A stretch of DNA of 64,000 nucleotides. It comes from Bathynomus jamesi (taxonomy: Eukaryota; Arthropoda; Malacostraca; Isopoda; Cirolanidae). The DNA lies in assembly GCA_023014485.1 (NCBI GenBank), contig JAJOZX010012022.1, positions 1-64,000 of the forward strand, written 5' to 3'. Positions 11,517-22,594 of the stretch are shown here, in pieces. The notes beneath the pieces are model-generated. The model saw only the letters and a list, made by a program, of their open reading frames with translations, was not told where the DNA came from and made no database searches. The number at the start of each line of letters is the position of its first letter. Position 1 is the stretch's first letter. Both the position numbers and the translations under genes were made by a program.

Positions 11517-11521
<5 letters not shown>
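11316..11521. mobile_element. Fold-back MITE, Tc1/mariner-like
   Basis: About 205 bp with long inverted arms: left GGATGGCGCAAAAGTCAGGA and right TCCTGACGTTTGCGACACCC. The complementarity extends roughly 60 bp through GTCAAAGAAGCCAGAGAG-like sequence. It sits between two (TA)n tracts, as expected for a TA-targeting element. No coding capacity. Confidence 0.8.

Positions 11522-11606
<85 letters not shown>
11521..11606. repeat. (TA)n microsatellite
   Basis: About 86 bp of TA repeats, one of the longest in the window; apparent Tyr-Ile open frames across it are artefacts. Confidence 0.97.
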
Positions 11607-11608
<2 letters not shown>

Positions 11609-12007
11609 AGGGTATCCTCTCTAGAATTAATAATAAAAAGAATAACTATTACTATTAATAACAATAATGTTTATGATACTAACGGTAGTAACACGAACAG
11701 TGATGGGAAAAGGGTTCTTTCGCTTACATTGAGGTTCTGGATATAGTAGGTTAGGTGTAGCTGTAACCCCTAGATCCTGTTCCCAAAGCTGGATCCTATC
11801 TGCTTTGCAGATAGCTGGTGAGGGAAGCTATATTTTTGGGGACTCTTTGCGAGTGACCCGTTGCCCACGTCGGGCTAACATCATGAAAAAAGAAAAACTA
11901 TAGTGTTTATCATTTACCATTACTTATTCAAACTATAGTGGATTTAATTTTCCCAGAAGAGTTCCTTGTTCTATGCACGGTCTGTGTGCATTATATATAT
12001 ACACACA

Positions 12008-13584
12008 CAGGGTGTTTCAGGAGGAAAGGTCAATACTTCGGGAGGTGATAGTATCGGTCATTGTGAGAAAAAAAGTTCATATGAACATGTGTCTAATTCT
12101 GAATGGTTACGGAGATAGAGCTGTTTGAATCTACAAATACAAAAGCATTGTTAATGGTAATCAAGAAAGGGAAACCAATTACTCTTTCTAACATTTAATG
12201 TTTAAACATTGGCATTTTGAATGGTATCAGATACAGAAATGACAAATTTGTTACAGTTTACAATACGTTTTCGAAAATCCCACCGTCAACCTCAATGCAC
12301 TTTGCAACTCGTGTGCGAAGATCGCGTGTTGTTCGTCTGAGTTGATCTTGACGTTCCTTTATGCGGGCAGCAGCATCCAAAATGCGCGCGAGCAATTCGT
12401 CTCGTGTATCCACCTTTCTTTTGTAAACTTGACTTTTCATCCACCCTCACAAACAATAATTTAACGGAGAGAGGTCTGGAGACCTTAGTGGCCATTGAAT
12501 GGGACCACCGCGGCCGATCCATCGACCAGGGAAAGTTTGATTTGGGTATTGCATCACCAGACGGGTAGAATGTGGAGGAGCTCCGTCATGCTGAAAGTAC
12601 ATACCAGCGCGTGTAGCCAAAGGAACATCCTCCAATAGTCCTGGCAATTCATTTTGCAGAAATTCTAGGTAACTTTGTCCTGTAAGACGATTCTCTAAAG
12701 TAACAGGGCCAGTCAGCTGATCATCGATGATATCGCACCACACATTGGCAGAGAAGCGATGTTGAAAATTTGTTTCCACAGTGGCATTTGGATTTTCGTC
12801 TGACCACCGATGAGAGTTACGAGTGTTGTTGACACCGTCACGGGTGAAAGTAGCTTCATCGGTGAACAGTATTAATCGAAGCAATCGGCGATTAGCATTT
12901 ACCCAATGACAAAATTCCAGTCGCATGGCAGCGTCTCCTGATTGAAGGTGTTGTACACGCTGTACATGATATGGATGCAAGCCTTCCTCACGTAATGTTC
13001 GCCATACTCTTGTGTGTGGTACACCGAGACGTGTAGAAATTCTTCGTGAGCTAGTAGTAGGACTACGCTCTACCAACTGAAGAATGTTTTCCACTTCATC
13101 CACATCTTGTTGACCTTCACGTTCAGATGAAACATGAGCGCTGGGAAGTGTACCAATCTCACGCAATGTGTTGAAAACCCTGGTAAACACACTTCGATCC
13201 GGAATTCTGCGGTTCGGAAACCGTCGACGGTATTCTGCAACAGCAGCTGTTGCACTTCCATCGCAAAAACCGTAGACATACACCATATCTGCATATTCGG
13301 CATGTGTGAAGGTGTGTGGCATTCTTAACACTGCTTCAAACACCAAACAATGTCACTCACAACAGTCAGCTGCCAATTGGCTTATGTTACACGCTTACAT
13401 TACAGCTTACATGGTTCAAGGTTATAGGGAAGGAAAGGGGGAGGAAGAGCTGCGCGCGCATCAGATTCAAACAGCTCTATCTCCATAACCATTCAGAATT
13501 AGACACATGTTCATATGAACTTTTTTTCTCACAATGACCGATACTATCACCTCCCGAAGTATTGACCTTTCCTCCTGAAACACC

Positions 13585-13587
<3 letters not shown>
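12008..13587 (-). mobile_element. Young DD41D Tc1/mariner element with 125-bp TIRs
   Basis: A 1580-bp element with inverted repeats of 125 bp (12008-12132 and 13463-13587) that align without gaps and with one mismatch by eye. The ends start CAGGGTGTTTCAGGAGG. It is flanked by CA/TA microsatellite sequence. It encodes one transposase on the minus strand with only a few disabling changes. The near-identity of the long TIRs implies recent insertion or recent homogenisation. Confidence 0.93.
12258..13346 (-). pseudogene. DD41D transposase, one stop codon
   Basis: The frame starts at 13346 (or Met at 13322, [12 protein letters not shown], the usual start of this family). It has an N-terminal DUF4817-like HTH with [15 protein letters not shown], then [11 protein letters not shown] (first Asp), [10 protein letters not shown] (second Asp) and [13 protein letters not shown]. 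The third catalytic position, 41 residues after the second Asp, is Asn instead of Asp. A TGA at 12447-12449 replaces the Trp codon of the following LWGW-like motif. Translation stays in the same frame afterwards for 62 more codons to 12258, so the coding region is otherwise full length (about 362 codons). Both lesions are consistent with G-to-A changes on the coding strand. Confidence 0.92.

Positions 13588-13588
<1 letters not shown>

Positions 13589-13642
<54 letters not shown>
13589..13642. repeat. (TA)n microsatellite
   Basis: TA run starting directly at the right end of the DD41D element, marking its target. Confidence 0.95.
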
Positions 13643-13646
<4 letters not shown>

Positions 13647-14021
13647 ATGCAATAATTTGGACAATTTGAAAGAAACTTGAGTTGAATTACTTGAAAAATT
13701 CGAATTATATTATTGGCACTCAAACAAAAATCTTATTTTTTAATGAAAATTCGTTTGCTGCTTCAAGCTACGACTATCATCTGTGTACAATAATTCATTC
13801 TAAACTTTAACTTAAAGATAAAAACATTTAAATAAATAAAAATTTAGTAAATAAATGAATTACGCGTTTCGAAATTGGCGATAATTTGACCAGAGTCGTC
13901 ATTAATTCTGATGTTCTTCCGAATTACTGACTTTTTTTCCAGACAGGCATCAAAATACTTATATACTGACAAGGTTACATGTCCACACTTTAAAAAGGTA
14001 AGAATTACTGCCTTGAAATTT

Positions 14022-14060
<39 letters not shown>

Positions 14061-14570
14061 AACGCGTTGTAACGTATTTTTTGGAGACTGAAACTGCTTA
14101 ATACGTGCGGAGCAAAGAAAGAATAAAAACGGAGCCTTACCATATTATTTTTCATGGTTTGGAAAAACTTACTCGCTACTATTCACACTTTTAAGAAAAG
14201 CAACCATACAGTTACTTAGAAAAGTAACCAAACAATTTTTCTGTTTAAGTCCGTGAGAATGCAATGGTTGTTTTTCATGAGTAAGAACCATTTTACATAA
14301 TTGAAATAAAATGATGTTTCATTATATAATACACTATTACTATCAATACATCATACTATCATATATTATACCACATAAATACGTTATAACGGAAAGAAAG
14401 TGTATCTGGACCTCTAAAGTTAATAACTGAAAAAAATACGCTGTAATAAAGTACGTTATATCCTCATCTTACCAGATTACCTGGATGGGATATCTGACGA
14501 GGATTTATGAAAAGTACGTTAATCTGAAAAAAAAAACACCACATTACAGTACGTTGTACCGAGATTTTAC
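13643..14570. other. AT-rich non-coding stretch
   Basis: No gene or known repeat recognised. A (TA)n tract lies at 14023-14056. The sequence between carries several loose copies of an ACGTTATA/TACGTT motif (14390-14560) but no clear structure. Confidence 0.5.
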
Positions 14571-14592
14571 TCTCTCTCTCTCTCTCTCTATA

Positions 14593-14630
<38 letters not shown>
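14571..14630. repeat. (CT)n(TA)n compound microsatellite
   Basis: CT run then TA run. Confidence 0.93.
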
Positions 14631-14634
<4 letters not shown>

Positions 14635-14639
14635 TATGC

Positions 14640-14959
14640 AATCCTTGCGCTGGTTTCTTTCAAACACACGACGAAGGCCTCTTGCTGCCAATTTTTGATT
14701 TGCATCTCTGGCACACGGAACGCTGCCACCACTTTGAACGTTTAGCTTTTGTATTTACATATGAATCAAATTTTGTGAGTCTTCTCTCCTTTTCGGGCGC
14801 CTCGGTGATTCTGAAAGGAGTCGATGGATAGCGGTGAATCGAATCACGAGCCGGATAAATTGAGATAAATTACTGCGGATATTCAGCTTCCATTTGCCAA
14901 AGCCAAAAGAGGTTCCCACAATATGCAAAGAAATGCTTCAACGAAAAGGGATGGCAAAA

Positions 14960-14960
<1 letters not shown>
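14640..14960. other. Unassigned non-coding stretch
   Basis: Somewhat less AT-rich than the neighbours, with a minus-strand frame (14732-14640) lacking any recognisable motif. Nothing further supported. Confidence 0.4.
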
Positions 14961-14961
<1 letters not shown>

Positions 14962-14998
<37 letters not shown>

Positions 14999-15009
14999 TA
15001 TATATATAC
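14962..15009. repeat. (TA)n microsatellite
   Basis: TA run with one interruption, next to a Penelope-like fragment. Confidence 0.95.
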
Positions 15010-15235
15010 ACTCGTATATGTTGGAGACAACCACAGGTAAAAAAAATTAAAGTGATTCCAAGGTCTTTCGTGTTATTTAGCAACACACCTCATCAGGGAA
15101 TGAAGGCAAAATACAAGAGGCAATATACTCGTATATATATTACAGACCAAAGAAAGGAGAGAGATTAGCATAAGATTAAGAAATAATGATTAAGGAAACA
15201 GAGTATTTTAACAAGATAATGATATAAGTTCCTGA
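15010..15235 (-). mobile_element. Penelope-like repeat fragment
   Basis: Shares its sequence with 23700-23940 and with the fold-back units at 28624-28760, 31268-31490 and 31545-31735: a conserved TGATTCCAAGG block, the CGTG...CACACCT stem and a CATCAGGGAATG block. The family layout and the hammerhead-like core (separate entry) fit the terminal repeats of Penelope-like retroelements. No reverse transcriptase is present in this fragment. Confidence 0.5.
15055..15101 (-). ncRNA. Hammerhead-ribozyme-like motif (minimal type I)
   Basis: Read on the minus strand the order is ATTCC, CTGATGA, a GTGT/ACAC stem II, GAAA, a six-base stem-loop III and TT, then GGAAT. ATTCC and GGAAT pair as a 5-bp stem I directly next to the core. 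The T before GGAAT occupies the H17 cleavage position. One G is bulged at the base of stem II. Minimal hammerheads with very short stem III are known from Penelope-like elements; self-cleavage of this copy is inference. Confidence 0.5.
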
Positions 15236-15359
15236 ACTATGATATTATCAAATTTCTTTGCAAAGGGCATGAAACCACATTTTGAATGTTCCTTTCCTTT
15301 ATTCCTTTATTTTTTAATACAATTTAAGACTCTCTCAATTAATAATATGATTATATATA

Positions 15360-15770
15360 TAGTGGGTTTTTTTGTGACGGTACGCGCCGGTACGGGGTAC
15401 CGGCACCTTTTTTTCAGAGCGACGTTGACACACACGTCCGCTCAAATAAATTAACGAAGGAACGAAGCGAAGTTGGGACGTTTTTTGTCGGACGAAAACG
15501 TGATGAAAATTTGGAATTTTCTTTGAAACTCTAATTTTGGTATTTTTTCATTTTTTTTTTAATTCTTTAAAAGTCAAAGTAATAAAAGGCTTCTGTAAAT
15601 GTTAAACATTCGGATTTTTATTAGGGATTTTTGATTTTTATTATCAACTTTTTTATTAAAAGTTTATCACAAATTCAATAGAGAAGGAGGAGGGGGCGCA
15701 GGAAGAAGGGAGAGAAATTTTACAATTTATCAAGATATGAGTATCGGCACCTTTTTTTTTCACAAAACAG

Positions 15771-15775
<5 letters not shown>
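15360..15775. mobile_element. Non-autonomous DNA transposon, hAT-like
   Basis: Imperfect inverted ends: AGTGGGTTTTTTTGTGACGG on the left and, inverted, AGTGCTGTTTTGTGAAAAA on the right. Both have GGTGCCG/CGGCACC blocks just inside (15399-15405, 15744-15751) and TA-rich flanks. About 415 bp, no transposase. Assignment to hAT rests on the AGTGNTGTTTTGTGA-type end and is tentative. Confidence 0.5.

Positions 15776-15825
<50 letters not shown>
15775..15825. repeat. (TA)n microsatellite
   Basis: Uninterrupted TA run. Confidence 0.95.
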
Positions 15826-15828
<3 letters not shown>

Positions 15829-16160
15829 GAACAATGCATTAGAATTAGGTATTCGCAGTTCTGCACGCATATTTGTTATTTTAAACTAACACCTAAAGTT
15901 TTCCTAGTTTGACCAATATAAACTGAATGGCATTAACTACATCCGATAGAATGGATAACCGGCTCCATTATTTGGCCTGTTTTTTTATTATAGGCGAGAT
16001 TTAATAATATTTTTAGAATTAAAACTACATTAATTTCTATTGTTTTAAGTAAGGTCAAAGGTGTTTAAAATTCACATGGTAAGGGGATGTTTTATGATCA
16101 AATTCATTGTGAATTACATCATTATAGTACCTTCTTTTTCAGCTTAGATACTACAGTAAT
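15826..16160. other. Non-coding stretch, no feature seen
   Basis: AT-rich single-copy-looking DNA. Nothing recognisable on either strand. Confidence 0.5.
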
Positions 16161-16175
16161 GTTGCGCGCGCGCGT

Positions 16176-16216
<41 letters not shown>

Positions 16217-16218
16217 CA

Positions 16219-16312
16219 CACATTCAACTGCAAAGAACACGCAGTATAAATAACGTTCTCTCTCTCTCGTCTTGCGCGGAATATCTCCTACACAAGCGTC
16301 GTTCTTTACGAT
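16219..16312 (-). repeat. Truncated copy of the tRNA-Gln-like repeat (family Q)
   Basis: Carries the two outer blocks of the family seen at 26539-28570. ATTCAACTGCAAAGAACACG and GCAGTATAAATAACGT are fused directly to TCTCGTCTTGCGCGGAATAT and AAGCGTCGTTCTTTACG in opposite orientation. The tRNA-like centre is deleted. Flanked by TA tracts on both sides. Confidence 0.75.
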
Positions 16313-16325
16313 ATATATAATATAT

Positions 16326-16394
<69 letters not shown>
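16313..16394. repeat. (TA)n microsatellite
   Basis: About 80 bp of TA repeats upstream of the H3-like ORF. Confidence 0.95.
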
Positions 16395-16397
<3 letters not shown>

Positions 16398-16514
16398 TAG
16401 GGGTTACTCCAGTCTCGGGCCACCGCTGTTACTCTCATTGGAATTTTACCTACGATGAAGACGACGTGGATTGTAGCGCACCATAACTTTATTCAGAAAT
16501 GACTCTGCTCTCCG

Positions 16515-16524
16515 CTTTTATATC
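16515..16524 (+). promoter_or_regulatory. TATA-like box upstream of the H3-like ORF
   Basis: CTTTTATATC lies about 60 bp before the ATG at 16583, within a GC-richer patch. This spacing fits a histone-type core promoter with a short leader. Function is not shown. Confidence 0.25.
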
Positions 16525-16582
16525 GCAGTGTCTATCCAGAGAAAATGTGGATTTTTATTTTGTTTCGTCTTCGTAAACGACA

Positions 16583-16918
16583 ATGGCTCGTACAAAGCAA
16601 ACAGGCCGTAAATCTACCACTAAGGCGGTTCGTAAGTCTGCTCCTGCTACTGGTGGAGTTAAGAGGCCCTATAGGCACTGTAGTGAATCGCTGATCAGGA
16701 AACTACCGTTCCAATGTCCCGTCCAAGAAATCGCTCAAGATATCAAGACTGACCTCCGATTTCGGTTATCCGCTGTAGTGGGCCTTCAGGAAGTTTCAGA
16801 GGTTTACCTCGTTGGTCTCTTTGAAGATACAAGCTTGTTCCCCACCCACGCCAAAAGAGTTGCCATAATGCCAAAAGACATTCAGTTGGCAAAAATAATT
16901 CGAGAGGAAAGAGCTTAA
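16583..16918 (+). pseudogene. Histone H3-like ORF with internal deletions
   Basis: An open frame of 111 aa (normal H3 is 135 after Met removal) that is clearly H3. It opens [11 protein letters not shown] and includes [41 protein letters not shown] and IMPKDIQLA, ending REERA. About 10 residues carrying K14/K18 are missing after KST. About 15 residues, including the alpha-N helix, are replaced by a short RHCSE stretch that looks like frameshifted remains of the GTVAL codons. Deletion plus compensating shift explains why the frame stays open. No intron and no 3' histone stem-loop are seen. A nucleosome lacking the alpha-N helix would be abnormal, so a decayed copy is more likely than a true variant. 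Confidence 0.75.
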
Positions 16919-16924
16919 TTAATA

Positions 16925-18520
16925 AGTTTATCGGTTATCTAAAGTTTTCTCCTTGTACTCGATAAAATTTAATTGTTTGTATAACTTGCATTGTATAACG
17001 TAGTTGTATAACTTAGTTGTATCGTATAACTTGACAGTTAATGACTTGGTCAATAGATTCCTCATTTTCGTCCGAATATTTTTATTGCAATGAATCATTT
17101 TTTGGCGAGCATAAAAGGCATTGCACGGATAGTTAGTGAAAATAGTTTAAATTAAGTTATAAAGAAACAAATAAAACAGTAAAAGGATATAGATTTGAAC
17201 CAAAATTAATTAAAAAACTAAATCGGCTTCATTCCATCGATGGAAAGATTTTTTAGATGCCTACTTCACGACAAAGTAGGGAGGGACCATGAATCCTGAA
17301 CATTCTTATACCGTGCCTTTATGCATATGATAATTACCAAGTCACTTCATCTCATTCATGAGGTGAAAATACTAAAATGAAAACGCTGTACCATACAACT
17401 ACTCTTACAACTTGCGATTACCATACATTACACAACTTTTTAACTCTCGGAAAGTAATGAAAAGTTATACTGTTCTTGTTTCTTTTAATTCGTATGTTAT
17501 TACGACGTAAGAAGCATAGTATGTAGCAAATCCAGGTCCTAATCTGAAATTACCAGCTATTCCAGACTGCCGCGCACCCACCTTCATTTTATAATTCAAA
17601 ATGATGAAACTTCATACATGAGATTGACACCGTTTTGTAATTTCGAATGTTCATGTGGTGAAGCCGCTGCCAGTCAATTTTAGTATGAATGTTTATGAAT
17701 GAAAACAGGCTTTTAAGAGGTGACTTGGTAATTATATTAGACTATGCTTTATGCACTTGCCTAAAGACGTCATTGATTTTCGTTATGACCCTATCTGCGT
17801 CGTTGACTTGGGGCTGGATCCAGGTGTTGGTGCCTGGGTGCCTGACAATAAATATAAGAGGGATGATCGGGTAGAAACACGAAAGCGTTGACTGGGAAAA
17901 GAATAATATAAAATTATTTGACTATGAAAAGTGCCTACTCAACGAAAAGCAGAAATATGAGCGCCATTAATGCGGGTAGAGAATCCATAGTTTCTTTAAT
18001 AGGTAATCCATTCTTCTTTCTTCATCACATTGGCGAGCTGTGCCAAAACCTACCACGTACGATCAAGTCTGCTCTTTCCTCTTTTTTGACTATTCTACGC
18101 ATTACTGTCATCCGCTTTACAGTCACTTCACCATATTTCAACATTTCTCCATAAACATCATCCACACCTTATGCTTACCACCAATTTTCAACTTCCTTAT
18201 CGCTCTATTTCTTCATAAAATCCTCTCCCAGCCCGGATCAACACTTCTCATCCCTACCATATTCCAGCAACGTAATCTCAACCACTGTATCCTCATTTGC
18301 TCCAAACTATTCACGCCACTCAGAGTTGTAAAGTAATTAATTTCTGGTAACTGAATTAACAGTAATAAATTACTTTTCTGGAAAATTATTTCCATAGAAA
18401 TATGTACGTATTCTAAATACATTATTGTGTGATTAAGCAACTCACCAGTGACAATCATCATAGATACATTTAAAAGGATTCACGATAATCTAAATTTAAA
18501 TAAGAATCGAATATCAATCA
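16925..18520. other. Non-coding stretch without recognised features
   Basis: No gene, RNA or transposon was recognised in about 1.6 kb. Only a short local repeat of GTATAACTT-like units (16975-17035) stands out. The ORFs at 17689-17874 and 18040-18336 have no motif. Confidence 0.5.
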
Positions 18521-18532
18521 TGGGTCTTAATT

Positions 18533-20854
18533 CAGGGCTTGTAAATAATTGATTGGAACCTTTCCAATCAATTATTATTTCATCAATCAATTAATTTTAA
18601 TTGGTATATTGGCCAATCAATAATTGCAATTAATTGCAATTAATTGCAATTAATTATCCAACATAAACAACCGTATTTGTTCGAGTATTAGTTTTGATTT
18701 AGATAAGAGCCAAAATGACTGAAAAATAAAAGGCATCCCTTAATTCAAAAACACTTTAATATCTATCAGAAAACTTTCATGGCGACAAGCCGACAACATG
18801 TACATGTGCATTGTATAATGTATAGTGCTTTAGTAAAAAATAAATTGAACTTTTGAAGATCTTAAATCTTAAGGTAATACAACTAAAAGTTTCTGAAGTA
18901 GCAAACAAGTCATGAACGATTGCAGATTTCTGAAACTACTTCTTCATCCAGAAAGAGCGATTAACTTTTAGAAATAATTGCATTTCTAAATTCATTGGAG
19001 ACAAAGATTGCCGAAAATCATTTAAAGCGTAACCTGCTGAGCTGAACAAACGTTCCACGATGTTAGAAGTTGGTAACAGAAATGTACAGTTTAGATATTG
19101 CTGAGATGAAATTTCATTTGTTTTGCGCTTTTTCAAACAAATAGAGGCAAAATCATCATTTTCTGCTAGAGTATCAGACTGATGTGATGTGTCAGTTACC
19201 GTTACCACTTTTAGCTTATGTAGAGCAGAAACTTCATTCGGATTTAGCTCTGCTTCTGTGTGCTGTAAAATTTTTACAACACCATTATCAAAATCTGGGC
19301 TGTGGACAATGGCTGCTGATGGTGGTAGATATTTTTTGAATTCTTCATAAGGATACAATGCAAGAATTTCGTCAAAAGAACTCGAACATCATACAAGTCT
19401 ATGTCTTCTCTTTGCAAGGCAACTGTTACTGAGAATAACCTTTTTAGATCATCTTCCAGAGTCTGTAGATCATTGTGTTCGCGTGGAGTCAAGAGATAAT
19501 CAATAAGTTTAGGGTCGTCTTGAAAAAATTCAAAAAAAGGTTTGAGTTGGATGTACCTCTTAATCATATCATAAGTACTGGACCAACGGGTTCTATTTCT
19601 TTGTATAGGTTGCAACGGTTGTGGTTCATGAAGTCTACCCGCAAGTTTTAATGATTTTAGTTTGCCATCAGCATATTAATTTTACCTAACAGAATTTCTT
19701 TCCTATCTAGATAAGCAGAAACTGCTAGATTGAATTTATGAGAGGCACATCCAATTAGTGGCATTCCACACAAATTTGCTGTAGATTTGTTCACTTCAGC
19801 ATTATCACCAGTAATAGCAACAACATTTCTAAATTTTTGTTGTATACACTTAACACATATTCAATAAATTCAACATGATCAGAAGCAGTGAAGGATGTTT
19901 CACTCATCATTGGCGAAAATGCCAGCAAAACAGTACGGTATCCATTTTGATGATCGCATGGATACGATGCAAAAAGTCCAATAAAATGCGTTGAACCATT
20001 AGTCCAGCCATCGATCACCAACGAAAATTTATCCGGAAGTTCATCTGATATTTTCTTTTCTACTTCATGTGTAAGTTTCTCCATGCACTTCTTCAATGTC
20101 ACATTTGTCATACTCTCCAAATTTGTATACTTGCGTGTAAGTGGGTCATCAACAAAAGAAAATGGTTTTAAACCAACACATACCCACTCAATCCAACCAT
20201 GAACTTTTAATGCTGAGCGACTGACCAAACCACGTGTAGAAGGAGATGAAGAGAGAAAACTCGATACTGATCGTTGTCCAGTTTCTTTTATGTTAGAATA
20301 CTCTGGGTGCTGGCTTTTTATATGATTCATAAGATTTGTCCAACCAGTACCTTTTTTCTGGGTCAACTTTTTACCACACTTGCATTTCCATAAGTGCTCA
20401 CAGTCTGTTTGGTTAAAATATTGTCTAACGATTTGATCATTTTTTGATGGCATGGTGAGGGTTAATTGAAAGATTTGATATTACGACACCACATCAAAAG
20501 CCTACTATCGCCGAGTCTCGGGGCTGACTAACCGAAAGTACAGACGACTGCGCGAATAAGTCGAAGGATGATGACGATTGATGAGTCTGTGCTGACTGCT
20601 GAGTCACGGAGTCAGTCACTTTAGTTTTGAGTCACCTAGACTTGATGAATCATCAGCGATGATGTCATGAATAAGCTGCAGCCTGCATTATGAGTAGAAA
20701 TTTCTGATTATGGTAATATTGCAGTTAATTGCAATTAATTGCAATTAATTGTTTTGTAGCAATCAATTATTTAATTGACAATACTGTTCCAGTCAATTAA
20801 TTGGATCAATATATTGCAATTAATTTTTCATCAATTAATTTTTTACAACCCCTG
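18533..20854 (-). mobile_element. hAT transposon (BED-type), 2.3 kb
   Basis: Ends CAGGGCTTGTAAA and, inverted, CAGGGGTTGTAAAA. Flanks repeat GGTCTTA(A)TT at 18523-18532 and 20855-20863, an imperfect target duplication. Subterminal regions are packed with AATTAATTGC repeats on both sides (18545-18660 and 20725-20830), probably transposase-binding arrays. It encodes a ZBED-type transposase on the minus strand in three main frame fragments. Confidence 0.9.
18936..20453 (-). pseudogene. hAT transposase, frameshifted
   Basis: Starts MPSKNDQIVRQYF with a BED finger (CKCGKKL...NHIKSQH, about residues 22-48). The DDE region follows with LVIDGWTNGSTHFIGLF. A frameshift near 19805 separates this from ITGDNAEVN and IGCASHKFNLAV. 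Further stops lie at 19620-19680. The C-terminal dimerisation segment (19358-18936) contains FLLPTSNIVERLFSSAGY. At least three lesions; the protein would have been roughly 500 aa. Confidence 0.9.
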
Positions 20855-20878
20855 GGTCTTATTATTATGATGGGGGTT

Positions 20879-21050
20879 GTTTAACCTCCTTCGCAACATC
20901 TAAAGTTATATGATGGAGAAAACCTGTCGCTAAATAGTCTGAACGCAGTAGACGGTCTCCCATCCAATAACTATCCGACCCAATGTTGTTTTATTTCGCT
21001 GATTAACGAGAAGCGGTGTTACGGAATTGGATACGACGTAGCCCTATCAT
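20879..21050 (-). repeat. 5S rRNA-derived repeat, copy 2
   Basis: The minus strand shows ACACCGCTTCTCGTTAATC followed by AGCGAAAT, CATTGGGTCGGATAGT and ATTGGATGGGAGACC, the order and spacing of 5S rRNA from the A box to the C box. Flanking GGGGGTTGTTTAACCTCCTT is shared with the 35440-35607 copy. It is a dispersed repeat with several departures from 5S. Confidence 0.75.
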
Positions 21051-21059
21051 GGATCTGAC

Positions 21060-21955
21060 AAGCGTAAACTAATCCTTTTGAAATTTAATTATACCTATTT
21101 TGGAAACGGTTTTGATGCCAAAACGTTTTTAGGAGAAATCGCTGTGGTGCGTTTCTGTGAGAGATTCGGATTAGTTCTCGTTACACGCATCGTTGTTTCA
21201 AAGTTTTGTCCTCGTTCTCGTTACACTCAGTTTGTGTTTTGTATTACAACTTCTTCTTAAACTTCAATTGGATTTTCAAATCTGGTTTCGACGCTCGACT
21301 CTTTCGCTTTGCAGCACAACAGTTTTATTCGAGTAATAATTCGTTTCTTATCATAACTTGTTGAGTTAACAATATTTTATGAATGAAAATGAAAAGGTTT
21401 ATTGGCAGACTATAGTCCATATGACAAATATTATTAATACAATGATAGTTCATATACTAACGATAGAAATATATACAATTGATTAGAAATAATACTGCAC
21501 TGTCGAAGTTAAGTGGAGCTACAGACAGACGTTTTCGTACCAAGAAGTCCATAGCTTAGAGGATAAATGGCAGGACTCATGGATACCTTGGATGATCGGA
21601 TTCGTTGATTTTTTAATTCTTTGCATTAGACTGTGTTGAGCACGTCTTGTTACTTCCGGGAAGCTCGGGACATTGCGGGTAGCAAACATTTGCGAAGCTG
21701 AGCATCTCGGGGATAATTTATGTAAGAGTCTAAAAGACCCGTTGTACATCAAATTTAGGGTTCTGCCAGAACCTTTTTCATAATTCACCCAGAGTTGCTG
21801 TCCGTAGATATTACTGCAGAAAGTACGAAAGAGAGTGTCTTTAGCTTCACTTGTACAGAATCGAGTTCCTTATGGTCATATTCGCTCATAAAAGCTTTGT
21901 TGCACTTACTTTTTCGAATACTCGCTCTCGCACTTCGATCTAGTTTGAATTACGA
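21060..21955. other. Non-coding stretch, no feature recognised
   Basis: Open frames at 21078-21260 and 21519-21788 have no motif. A clustered CTCGTTACAC repeat (21178-21230) is the only local structure. The stretch ends with a (TA)n at 21960-21980. Confidence 0.45.
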
Positions 21956-21979
21956 TCATATATATATATATATATATAT

Positions 21980-22580
21980 AGGGTGTCCCATAAGTCCGGC
22001 ATCACAGGAAAAATAATAAAAAAAGGCAAAACAAAAGCTTTTATTTACAGAACGTGCTCAATAGGTATTGTTCCGTAGCCCATTCACAAAATTCCATCCG
22101 TCGGTCGGGATCATCTTCGCTTAATTTCTGTAGGATCTGAAGTTTATATGGATGCCATTTGTGAGCCTGAAGAATGCGATGGATGCTACATTTCGACAAT
22201 CCTGTCTCGGCGGACAATCGCCGAAGAGACTTATTGGGACTTCTGTTAAAATGAACCAGGATAGCAGTCGCTGTATCATCGTCAGTGGACCTCCTTGAAG
22301 GTCCACTGCGTGGTTTATCTTCTATGGATCCTGTTTCCTTAAACTTTGCAACAAGTCTGCTAACACAACTCTGTGTTATTGCTCGCGGTCTGGATGCAGT
22401 CCGTTAAATTCAGCAGCGGCCTCTTTTGACTCCGATTTCCTATGAGTAGAATTATCTGGATTCGTTCTTCCTTGCTCACAGACATTATGGCCTGTAGAAA
22501 GAGAAAAATATGAATTATGGTTTGTAGAAATAGAAAAATATGAATTTCTCCTATGATGCCAGACTTATGGGACACCCTGT
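21980..22580 (-). mobile_element. Internally deleted DD41D element
   Basis: Ends GGGTGTCCCATAAGTCCGGC and, inverted, GGGTGTCCCATAAGTCTGGC, flanked by TA tracts. The interior encodes only the N-terminal HTH region on the minus strand: MSVSKEERIQIILL at 22485, then RRLSAETGLSKCSIHRILQ and DDPDRRMEFCEWA, with frameshifts. The catalytic domain is absent, so it is a non-autonomous deletion product. Confidence 0.85.
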
Positions 22581-22594
22581 ATATATATATATAT

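Noticed and set aside
11164..11746. Tyr-Ile-rich open reading frames
   Set aside because: They are translations of (TA)n and (CT)n tracts; the same holds for similar frames at 13467, 14464, 28552, 28673 and 63428.
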